A DNA stretch of 6,013 nt from Chlamydiota bacterium. Lineage in GTDB: Bacteria > Chlamydiota > Chlamydiia > Chlamydiales > Parachlamydiaceae. The stretch's first letter is position 1, and each line of letters starts with the position of its first letter. The notes beneath the pieces were generated by a model that ran no database searches, was not told the origin of the DNA, and saw only the letters and a program-made list of their open reading frames with translations. A program made the position numbers and the translations under genes. Shown piece by piece: positions 1 through 4,401 of the stretch. Location of the stretch: contig JABDGJ010000026.1 in the NCBI GenBank assembly GCA_013286075.1, positions 7,294-13,306 on the forward strand. The letters run 5' to 3'.

Positions 1-11
1 AGACTATTGAT

Positions 12-833
12 ATGTTTATTTCTCGTCTATTTCGAAAAATTTTTTCGCATCGACATAAGAGATATTGGTTTTTTTCTTCATTATTGGTTGTTATTATTCT
101 TCTTTTTAGCAAAAGCTGTAACCATCGCTCTTCCGATGAAAATTTTCGAATTGGGCAACCACCCCGCTGGGAACATCTTCAGCTAAAAGCCAATGAACGG
201 AATTTTGCCGCTTTCAATAATGAACTATTGGCCGCGATAGCAAAACAGCAAGAAATCATCATACACGTCTCTATCTATCAACATCTTATGAACGAATTAG
301 AAGAAGGGAAATTGGATGGAATTTTGACTACTCTTGAACCTAATTATGCAAATGAAACCACTTTTGTTTTTTCAGAACCCTATTTTTTAACAGGACCTGT
401 TTTAATCATTCCATTAACAGCTCCTCTCGAAGGATGGAACGAATATAGCAGAAAAATCATCGGTATCTCTTCCCTCACTCCACACCTATTACATCTAGAG
501 GAAGATCCGACGATCCAACTCAAAGAATACAACGATATTTTATCCGCCTTATCCGACCTTAGAGAACATAAAATTGATGGCGCCATTTTCCCGGTCATTC
601 CGGCTTATGTCTACGCAACGACTTTTTATAAAAATGAACTCAAAATTGCAACACTCCCTTTAACTTCAGAGGGGGTGCGGTTAGTTGCACTCAAAAATCA
701 AAAAGGAGAAGAACTGATCCATCGTTTTAATGAAGGGTTTGAAGAAGTAAAAAAGAATGGGACGTATCGATTCTTATTGAAACAATGGTCTTTAGTCGAC
801 ACGCAAGAGCTTCTTTCACCAAATGAAGAATAG
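12..833 (+). CDS. Divergent SBP_bac_3-type solute-binding protein, membrane-anchored or lipoprotein
   Basis: This 273-residue protein resembles the periplasmic binding proteins of amino-acid ABC transporters (ArtJ/GlnH type). A basic N-terminus (residues 4-18) precedes a hydrophobic segment (about 19-33) and Cys36. The SKSC context is a poor lipobox, so an uncleaved anchor and a lipoprotein are both possible. Family landmarks are NFRIGQPP (44-51, start of lobe 1), GKLDGILTTLEP (99-110) before FSEPYF (120-125), KIDGAIFPV (187-195, lobe 2), and the C-terminal KKNGTYRFLLKQW (247-259). Length fits the family. In an ungapped reading, the arginine that normally binds the ligand alpha-carboxylate (six residues before the Phe of FSxPY) is Asn114, and the lobe-2 aspartate that contacts the alpha-amino group is Pro194. 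The ligand may therefore not be a standard amino acid. No permease or ATPase gene is adjacent. The frame stays open to the left edge, so a start further upstream cannot be excluded. Confidence 0.8.
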   Translation: MFISRLFRKIFSHRHKRYWFFSSLLVVIILLFSKSCNHRSSDENFRIGQPPRWEHLQLKANERNFAAFNNELLAAIAKQQEIIIHVSIYQHLMNELEEGKLDGILTTLEPNYANETTFVFSEPYFLTGPVLIIPLTAPLEGWNEYSRKIIGISSLTPHLLHLEEDPTIQLKEYNDILSALSDLREHKIDGAIFPVIPAYVYATTFYKNELKIATLPLTSEGVRLVALKNQKGEELIHRFNEGFEEVKKNGTYRFLLKQWSLVDTQELLSPNEE

Positions 834-880
834 CCCCCTTTCGAAATGCCATTCGACTGTTAAAATAGCTCTTTTTGGCC

Positions 881-940
881 GATTTTCTGATCAATTTTTT
901 GACCATATAGAAATATGCTCTCAAAATTTATCAGAAAATC
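881..940. repeat. 11-bp perfect inverted repeat enclosing the carbonic anhydrase promoter
   Basis: GATTTTCTGAT at 881-891 is the exact reverse complement of ATCAGAAAATC at 930-940. The 38-base interval between the arms contains the -35 and -10 candidates of the carbonic anhydrase gene. Partial pairing continues outward (T-rich 872-879 against A-rich 942-949). No T-run follows the right arm, so this is not an obvious intrinsic terminator for the upstream gene. It could be an operator-like site, a hairpin or chance. The repeat is directly visible; any role is inference. Confidence 0.5.
899..927 (+). promoter_or_regulatory. Candidate sigma70/sigma66-type promoter of the carbonic anhydrase gene
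   Basis: TTGACC (899-904, 5/6 to the -35 consensus) is followed after exactly 17 bases by CAAAAT (922-927, 4/6 to the -10 consensus). Transcription would begin near 934, giving a leader of about 60 bases before the ATG at 996. The site lies 65 bases past the preceding stop codon, so the carbonic anhydrase gene is probably transcribed independently. Confidence 0.4.
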
Positions 941-982
941 TGCACAAAAATAACTCATTTTTCCAATCAAAGCGAATTTCGA

Positions 983-995
983 AAGAGGTCTAATT
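983..995 (+). promoter_or_regulatory. Shine-Dalgarno of the carbonic anhydrase gene, left arm of a gene-flanking inverted repeat
   Basis: AAGAGGT (983-989) ends 6 bases before the ATG at 996 and is a good Shine-Dalgarno. The whole stretch from 983 to the base before the start codon is the exact reverse complement of 1644-1656, which spans the stop codon. In the mRNA the two 13-base stretches could pair and occlude the ribosome-binding site. Confidence 0.75.
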
Positions 996-1649
996 ATGAA
1001 AAAATTAATCCAAGGAATTGTCGATTTTAGAAAAAGTTTAACCGATGAAAGGCGAGCTCTGTTTGCAAAACTAGCTTTAGGACAAAAACCAGATGCTTTA
1101 TTTATCGCCTGCTCGGATAGTCGTGTTGCACCAAACGTATTTGCATCGACTGATCCTGGTGATCTCTTTGTCCTGCGAAATATGGGGAATTTAGTCCCTC
1201 CTTCCACTTCCGAGGAAGCGAGTGTACAAGCCGTTCTCGAATTTTCCGTATTATCGCTTCAAGTCTCTAATATCATTGTCTGCGGACATTCCGAATGTGG
1301 AGCAATGATTGCCCTTACAGAAGGAATCAATACAATCACCTACCCCCATATGCATTCTTGGCTCAAGATAGGAGAAACATCATTACAAAAAATGAATGAA
1401 GGATTTAGCCTAGATACCAATCTATCCAAACACAATCAACTATCCCAAATTAATGTATTACAACAACTAGAACATATCTCCCAATACCCCTTTATCAACG
1501 AGCGACTTTCTCGTGGAGACATACAGATTCACGGCTGGTGGTTTGATATTGGCAAAGCAGACGTCTACTGCTATGAACCCACTCTGGGCAAGTTTGTCAT
1601 CATTGAAGAAGCAGAAGCGCAATTAATCCTAAATAGATTACAAAATTAG
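996..1649 (+). CDS. Beta-class carbonic anhydrase
   Basis: This 217-residue cytoplasmic zinc enzyme would interconvert CO2 and bicarbonate. The beta-class signature is complete: Cys39 in CSDSRV (39-44) with the catalytic dyad Asp41/Arg43, then His98 and Cys101 in GHSECGA (97-103). Cys39, His98 and Cys101 are the expected zinc ligands. LFVLRNMGN (57-65) is the conserved strand after the first motif. NVLQQLEHI, then HGWWFDIGKADVYCYE followed by GKF, near the C-terminus are typical of bacterial plant-type beta enzymes. There is no signal peptide and the length is normal, so the gene looks intact. The start is fixed by AAGAGGT six bases upstream. It has its own candidate promoter (899-927) and runs convergently towards the phosphate permease gene, leaving only 37 bases between the stop codons. 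No carboxysome, cyanase or bicarbonate-transport gene is adjacent, so a general metabolic or pH role is inferred. Confidence 0.96.
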   Translation: MKKLIQGIVDFRKSLTDERRALFAKLALGQKPDALFIACSDSRVAPNVFASTDPGDLFVLRNMGNLVPPSTSEEASVQAVLEFSVLSLQVSNIIVCGHSECGAMIALTEGINTITYPHMHSWLKIGETSLQKMNEGFSLDTNLSKHNQLSQINVLQQLEHISQYPFINERLSRGDIQIHGWWFDIGKADVYCYEPTLGKFVIIEEAEAQLILNRLQN

Positions 1650-1680
1650 ACCTCTTGCATAATCCATTGTCTTAGTTTTT
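1642..1680 (+). terminator. Weak AT-rich hairpin with T-run after the carbonic anhydrase gene
   Basis: AAAATTAGAC (1642-1651), which includes the stop codon, can pair with GTCTTAGTTTT (1669-1679) with one bulge and one G-U pair. The loop is 17 bases and the right arm ends in a T-run (1676-1680). It lies between two convergent genes, where a terminator is expected, but the stem is A/T-dominated and weak. It competes with the pairing of 1644-1656 to 983-995. Confidence 0.3.
1644..1656. repeat. Right arm of a 13-bp inverted repeat flanking the carbonic anhydrase gene
   Basis: AATTAGACCTCTT is the exact reverse complement of 983-995. It covers the last sense codon and the TAG stop and continues 7 bases beyond. 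It would form an anti-Shine-Dalgarno sequence at the 3' end of the same transcript. Confidence 0.6.
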
Positions 1681-1686
1681 AAAGAA

Positions 1687-2958
1687 TCAGCCGAAAATAG
1701 CGAGGATAATGTAAAACATCACAATCGCAAGTAATGCCCCTATCGGAACTGTCACTACCCAAGAGATTAAGATATCTCGCGTAGTGGTCAAATTGACAGC
1801 TTCGAGTCCTCGAGCAAAACCGACACCTAATACAGCGCCTACAAGAGTGTGTGTCGTAGAGATCGGCATTCCAAATTGGGAAGCTAGGACAATCGTAGTC
1901 GCTGCGCCAAATTCTGCCGCAAACCCCCGAGTAGGAGTTAGTTCAGTAATTTTTTTTCCTATTGTTTCAATGACTCGCCATCCCCAAGTTGCCAATCCGA
2001 TGACAATGCCAACTCCCCCTAAAGCCAATGCCCACGTAGGAACTTGTGCTTCAACAGCAAAAATTCCCGTTGTTAGAATAGCAATTGCCGCAGACAACGG
2101 ACCAATGGCATTGGCGACATCATTAGCTCCATGAGCAAAGGCCATCATGGAGGCGCTCATAATTTGCAAATAACCGAAAATTTTTTCGACCTTGAGATGT
2201 TCGGCATGAGCAAGATGATCTTCTTTAATCAAAGAAGTGGATTTTTTCTTTCTCAGAGGAATCCGTTTGGTGAAAAGATAGCAGATACCGGCACTTGCTA
2301 TCCCGATCGCAAGCGTCATAATCCATTTTTGAAAAACAGTGAAATCGATCAGGACATTTCGAAAGCCTTCAAATACTACAATCGCGCTCAAAATGGACAC
2401 AACAAAGAAAACGAGAAAAGGAGCATACTGCTGTGTAGCTTGGACCGGGCGATCAGCATAAAAAATTTTTTTTCGAATAGCAGTGAACATGTAATACCCA
2501 AGAATTCCCCCTAATATAGGAGAAAGGATCCAGCTGCTGACAATAAAAGCTACTTGATTCCAATAGACCGCTTCTAATCCTCCTACAATAGCTCCGAATC
2601 CAACAATAGCTCCTACGATAGAGTGAGTAGTGGAAACAGGCCAACCAAAATAGGAAGCAATTTGCAACCACATTCCAGCCGATGCTAAAGCAGCAAGCAT
2701 CCCATAGACCAATATTCTTGGCTCATTCACAAAAATATCGGCATTGATGATTCCATGCTGCACCGTATTAGAAACATGGGAGCCAAAAAAGAACGCTCCT
2801 GAAAATTCTAGAATGGCAGCTAAAATGACGGCTCTTTTTAAAGTAAGAGCTCCTGAGCCAACGGAAGTTCCCATCGCGTTGGCAACATCGTTTGCTCCAA
2901 TGTTCCAAGCCATGTAAAAACCGGTGCACAGGACTACTACAAGTAAAGTCGTATCCAT
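1687..2958 (-). CDS. pit: Pit-family inorganic phosphate permease
   Basis: This 423-residue inner-membrane protein belongs to the PiT/PHO-4 family of low-affinity phosphate symporters driven by H+ or Na+. The internal duplication that defines the family is clear. GANDVANA occurs at 21-28 in the first half and 277-284 in the second. Each half has a matching STTH signature: WPVSTTHSIVGA (106-117) and MPISTTHTLVGA (364-375). A charged, probably cytoplasmic loop at about 229-258 (KRIPLRKKKS, then HLAHAEHLKVEK) joins the halves. The remainder is strongly hydrophobic, with roughly ten or more membrane segments. Length is normal. The gene starts 3 bases after the stop of the DUF47 gene, and no strong Shine-Dalgarno is visible (only AAGTAAG), which suggests translational coupling. 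The gene pair is the usual arrangement for this transporter, and I recall the same order in Chlamydia (CT691-CT692). Confidence 0.95.
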   Translation of the reverse strand: MDTTLLVVVLCTGFYMAWNIGANDVANAMGTSVGSGALTLKRAVILAAILEFSGAFFFGSHVSNTVQHGIINADIFVNEPRILVYGMLAALASAGMWLQIASYFGWPVSTTHSIVGAIVGFGAIVGGLEAVYWNQVAFIVSSWILSPILGGILGYYMFTAIRKKIFYADRPVQATQQYAPFLVFFVVSILSAIVVFEGFRNVLIDFTVFQKWIMTLAIGIASAGICYLFTKRIPLRKKKSTSLIKEDHLAHAEHLKVEKIFGYLQIMSASMMAFAHGANDVANAIGPLSAAIAILTTGIFAVEAQVPTWALALGGVGIVIGLATWGWRVIETIGKKITELTPTRGFAAEFGAATTIVLASQFGMPISTTHTLVGAVLGVGFARGLEAVNLTTTRDILISWVVTVPIGALLAIVMFYIILAIFG

Positions 2959-2961
2959 TTC

Positions 2962-3636
2962 TTACTTAATTTCTAACGTCATTCTTATGCGATAGGCCAA
3001 ATTTTCTGAGAGATTAGAAATTGATGATATATTTTCAAACAACTTTTGCCAATGATAGAAATTTAAATAAGTTAATTGATCAGTTGCTTGAAAGAGTTTT
3101 TTAAGTAATTTTCTTTGTAAAAGGTCAGCTTCATGTTCTCGAAAGGCCACCGTATCTACCATCGATCGAACTTTTTCTGCTTCAATCCCACCAAAAGAGG
3201 ATTCCACCAATTCATGAATTTCTTGAATAATTAATTTTGCCTCAGTAAAAGTTTCTATGTTTTTTTGCAGAAAAAGGAGAAATTCTTCTTTAAATAGAGG
3301 CAATAATTGTAAAGAGGTCAATGTTAATAACACCGCAACATCTTCTGCTTTATCTGCAATACTATCTTGAATCGATAAAATTTCTAAGAGATTTCCCCGA
3401 TCAATTGGTAAGAAGATACTTTTTGGGAGATGATTTCGAATATCATTCTTAATCACATCCGCCTCATGCTCAAAAAGAGAAATTTCTCTTGCTTGGCTTT
3501 CGAGGAGCTTTTCATCTTGAGAATCAACCGATTCAAATAACTTTGGAAGGGAGTATACACATTTGGCCACTTTTTCCATATGTGATTGAAGCGGAGCAAA
3601 AGGAGAGCGTCCAAACAAACTCAAAATCGTCAACAT
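2962..3636 (-). CDS. DUF47 / PhoU-like phosphate-transport accessory protein
   Basis: This 224-residue, mostly helical cytoplasmic protein belongs to the DUF47 (TIGR00153) family, which is related to PhoU and is commonly encoded beside Pit permeases. A regulatory role in phosphate transport is presumed from that linkage. After the conserved N-terminal LFGRSPFAPL (7-16), two acidic E/DxxxD-type clusters recur in PhoU-like positions: EHEAD (56-60) with IQDSIADKAED (89-99), then EHEAD (167-171) with SNLSENLAYRIR (207-218). Such clusters bind metals in PhoU relatives. The ATG at 3636 is chosen over the in-frame TTG at 3648 because it puts the LFGRSPFAPL segment right at the N-terminus and leaves a leader of about 24 bases behind the candidate promoter (3667-3694). 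The Shine-Dalgarno is weak for either start. It is the first gene of a two-gene operon with the permease. Confidence 0.9.
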   Translation of the reverse strand: MLTILSLFGRSPFAPLQSHMEKVAKCVYSLPKLFESVDSQDEKLLESQAREISLFEHEADVIKNDIRNHLPKSIFLPIDRGNLLEILSIQDSIADKAEDVAVLLTLTSLQLLPLFKEEFLLFLQKNIETFTEAKLIIQEIHELVESSFGGIEAEKVRSMVDTVAFREHEADLLQRKLLKKLFQATDQLTYLNFYHWQKLFENISSISNLSENLAYRIRMTLEIK

Positions 3637-3661
3637 GCAAAAACCCAAAACGGAAGTTATA

Positions 3662-3671
3662 ACAATATTGT
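3662..3671. promoter_or_regulatory. 10-bp palindrome overlapping the -10 box of the phosphate operon
   Basis: ACAATATTGT is a perfect 10-bp palindrome that overlaps five of the six bases of the candidate -10 box (3667-3672) of the minus-strand operon. A repressor bound here would block RNA polymerase. It is short and AT-rich, so chance is a real possibility. Confidence 0.2.
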
Positions 3672-3694
3672 ATTAAAGATTTCATATATCGCAA
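3667..3694 (-). promoter_or_regulatory. Candidate promoter of the DUF47-pit operon
   Basis: Read on the minus strand, TTGCGA (3694-3689, 4/6 to the -35 consensus) is followed after 16 bases by TACAAT (3672-3667, 5/6 to the -10 consensus). Transcription would start near 3660, about 24 bases before the ATG at 3636. It is one of two divergent promoters in this 112-base intergenic region. Confidence 0.45.
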
Positions 3695-3706
3695 ATTATT
3701 TCTAAA

Positions 3707-3736
3707 ATGACATATATATAAATTTACAGATATAAA
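3707..3736 (+). promoter_or_regulatory. Candidate promoter of the small secreted-protein gene
   Basis: ATGACA (3707-3712, 5/6 to the -35 consensus) is followed after 18 bases by TATAAA (3731-3736, 5/6 to the -10 consensus). The predicted start near 3743 gives a very short leader and places the in-frame ATG at 3737 upstream of the transcript. That supports the ATG at 3749, but such a start would also omit part of the purine-rich Shine-Dalgarno. The surrounding TATA-rich sequence offers other -10-like hexamers. Confidence 0.3.
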
Positions 3737-3738
3737 AT

Positions 3739-3746
3739 GGAGGAGG
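3739..3746 (+). promoter_or_regulatory. Strong Shine-Dalgarno that fixes the start of the secreted-protein gene
   Basis: GGAGGAGG lies 2-9 bases before the ATG at 3749, and its GGAGG at 3739-3743 is spaced 5 bases from that ATG. It overlaps the alternative ATG at 3737, which has no ribosome-binding site of its own. Translation therefore most likely begins at 3749. Confidence 0.75.
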
Positions 3747-3748
3747 TT

Positions 3749-4093
3749 ATGAAAAGCTATTGGCATTGGATTTCTTTCATTATAGTGATCTCTTCCCTGA
3801 GAAGCATTTCTTCTTTATGTAGTGAAAATAGAAATTATTCCCCTTCTTATCCAAATAACGGCCCACAGATTATAGACGAGAGAGATGAAGATATTGATAG
3901 CAGAGCCTATCGAAGGGGTGATTGGGATTACAAGCAAAACTGGCGCTACGATCGACATGCGTACTATAAAGGAAAAACACAACCAGAAGCCTACGAGGAA
4001 GAGCATCCTTATGGTCCCGCTGGAATAGGATATGATCCGACTTACCACAAGCGTTCTGGAATAGGGTATGATCCGACTTATCACAAGCGTTAG
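3749..4093 (+). CDS. Small secreted Tyr/Arg/Asp-rich protein with C-terminal tandem repeat, unknown family
   Basis: I do not recognise this 114-residue protein. The N-terminus has a signal-peptide shape: Lys2, a hydrophobic core at about 7-17 (WISFIIVISSL) and small polar residues up to about 25, so export is likely. Cys24 (SSLC) lacks a proper lipobox. The mature part is hydrophilic and low in complexity, rich in Tyr, Arg, Asp and Glu (for example DERDEDID, then RAYRRGDWDYKQNWRYDRHAYY), with no predicted globular core by eye. It ends in two adjacent copies of a 12-residue unit, [A/S]GIGYDPTYHKR, that run right up to the stop codon. A strong Shine-Dalgarno and a signal-like N-terminus argue that it is a real gene. 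It is divergent from the phosphate operon, and a transposon-like element begins 5 bases after its stop. It may be a lineage-specific surface, periplasmic or host-directed protein, but that is a guess. Confidence 0.75.
   Translation: MKSYWHWISFIIVISSLRSISSLCSENRNYSPSYPNNGPQIIDERDEDIDSRAYRRGDWDYKQNWRYDRHAYYKGKTQPEAYEEEHPYGPAGIGYDPTYHKRSGIGYDPTYHKR
4019..4090 (+). repeat. Two tandem 36-bp in-frame repeats
   Basis: Copies at 4019-4054 and 4055-4090 differ at only 3 of 36 bases (GCT/TCT, GGA/GGG, TAC/TAT). Two differences are synonymous and one changes Ala to Ser. The near identity indicates a recent duplication, and the unit length keeps the frame, so copy number may vary between strains. Confidence 0.95.
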
Positions 4094-4098
4094 CTTTA

Positions 4099-4113
4099 GA
4101 ATCTGTCTTCACA
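4099..4113. repeat. Left terminal inverted repeat of the MITE-like element
   Basis: GAATCTGTCTTCACA matches the reverse complement of the right end at 14 of 15 positions (T/C at position 4). The TTA copy of the target duplication precedes it at 4096-4098. Confidence 0.85.
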
Positions 4114-4202
4114 TCTCGATCGGATGATTTGTGTGCTGAATTTCGCTACAAACTCGCGAAAAACCAGCTACACTTTTAGCCATATCACCTTACGCAAATG
4201 AT

Positions 4203-4236
4203 CTTAATCTCGATCTTGATCATGATCGAGATTAAG
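4203..4236. repeat. Central palindrome of the MITE-like element
   Basis: CTTAATCTCGATC (4203-4215) pairs perfectly with GATCGAGATTAAG (4224-4236) across 8 bases. Three inner pairs also form after one T-T mismatch, so this could be a near-continuous cruciform. Motifs here repeat those beside the element ends: ATCTCGATC at 4207-4215 and 4113-4121, and GATCATGAT at 4218-4226 and 4315-4323. Confidence 0.9.
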
Positions 4237-4323
4237 TTCAATGCGTAACGGAGTTAATCAATATGGCTAAAATTTTTCACAAGTTTATAACAAAATTGAG
4301 CAACAAAGTATCCTGATCATGAT

Positions 4324-4338
4324 TGTGAAGACAGGTTC
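4324..4338. repeat. Right terminal inverted repeat of the MITE-like element
   Basis: TGTGAAGACAGGTTC is the reverse complement of the left end apart from one base. It is followed by the second TTA of the target duplication at 4339-4341, whose last base is also the first base of the downstream terminator stem. Confidence 0.85.
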
Positions 4339-4340
4339 TT

Positions 4341-4397
4341 AACCTGAGTTTTGGGTTTCTCTGTTCAAAAGTAAATAAACCCAAAACTCAGGTTTTT
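4341..4397. terminator. Strong bidirectional intrinsic terminator, 18-bp perfect stem
   Basis: AACCTGAGTTTTGGGTTT (4341-4358) is the exact reverse complement of 4377-4394, with an 18-base loop. On the plus strand the stem runs into TTTTT (4393-4397), a classical Rho-independent terminator for the small secreted-protein gene. It also lies 7 bases past the stop of the convergent porin gene, so it probably serves both, although the minus-strand side lacks a T-run. The transposable element now separates it from the plus-strand gene by 240 bases. Confidence 0.9.
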
Positions 4398-4401
4398 AAA
4401 T

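Larger units (their letters stand above)
4099..4338. mobile_element. 240-bp MITE-like palindromic element with TTA target-site duplication
   Basis: The element starts GAATCTGTCTTCACA (4099-4113), and its right end (4324-4338) reads GAACCTGTCTTCACA in reverse complement, a 14/15 match. TTA directly flanks both sides (4096-4098 and 4339-4341), as expected of a 3-base target duplication. The similarity continues inwards, so the left and right halves are imperfect inverted copies over their whole length. Matched blocks include TTTTAGCCATAT (4174-4185 with 4261-4272), TTACGCA (4190-4196 with 4242-4248) and the central 13-bp stem 4203-4215/4224-4236. An extra 10 bases in the left arm (about 4164-4173) and 8 in the right spoil perfect pairing. 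No transposase reading frame is present. Three-base TNA duplications are known for part of the IS5 family, so mobilisation in trans by such a transposase is plausible but unproven. Confidence 0.85.

Noticed and set aside
841..856. TCGAA/TTCGA hairpin as terminator of the solute-binding protein gene
   Set aside because: The stem is only 5 bp with a 6-base loop and no T-run directly after it.
1948..2474. Runs of eight T on the plus strand (A8 in the pit coding strand near 1949-1956 and 2467-2474) as phase-variation or frameshift sites
   Set aside because: Both encode ordinary Lys-Lys-Ile in an intact 423-residue frame, and such runs are expected in AT-rich DNA.
3637..3648. Upstream in-frame TTG at 3648 as start of the DUF47 protein
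   Set aside because: It has no Shine-Dalgarno, adds four residues not expected in the family, and the ATG at 3636 fits the predicted promoter and the conserved N-terminus.
3737..3748. ATG at 3737 as start of the small secreted protein
   Set aside because: The GGAGGAGG within these codons is the Shine-Dalgarno of the ATG at 3749, and starting there puts a basic residue right before the hydrophobic core.
4019..4090. Tandem 36-bp repeats as a CRISPR fragment
   Set aside because: There are only two units with no spacer between them, and they are in-frame coding sequence.
3815..4112. Minus-strand open frames opposite the small secreted-protein gene
   Set aside because: They have no ribosome-binding site or recognisable protein features, whereas the plus-strand frame has a strong Shine-Dalgarno and a signal-like N-terminus.
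4198..4248. Short open frame of 16 codons in the centre of the MITE-like element
   Set aside because: It lies inside the central palindrome, has no ribosome-binding site, and is read from self-complementary sequence.
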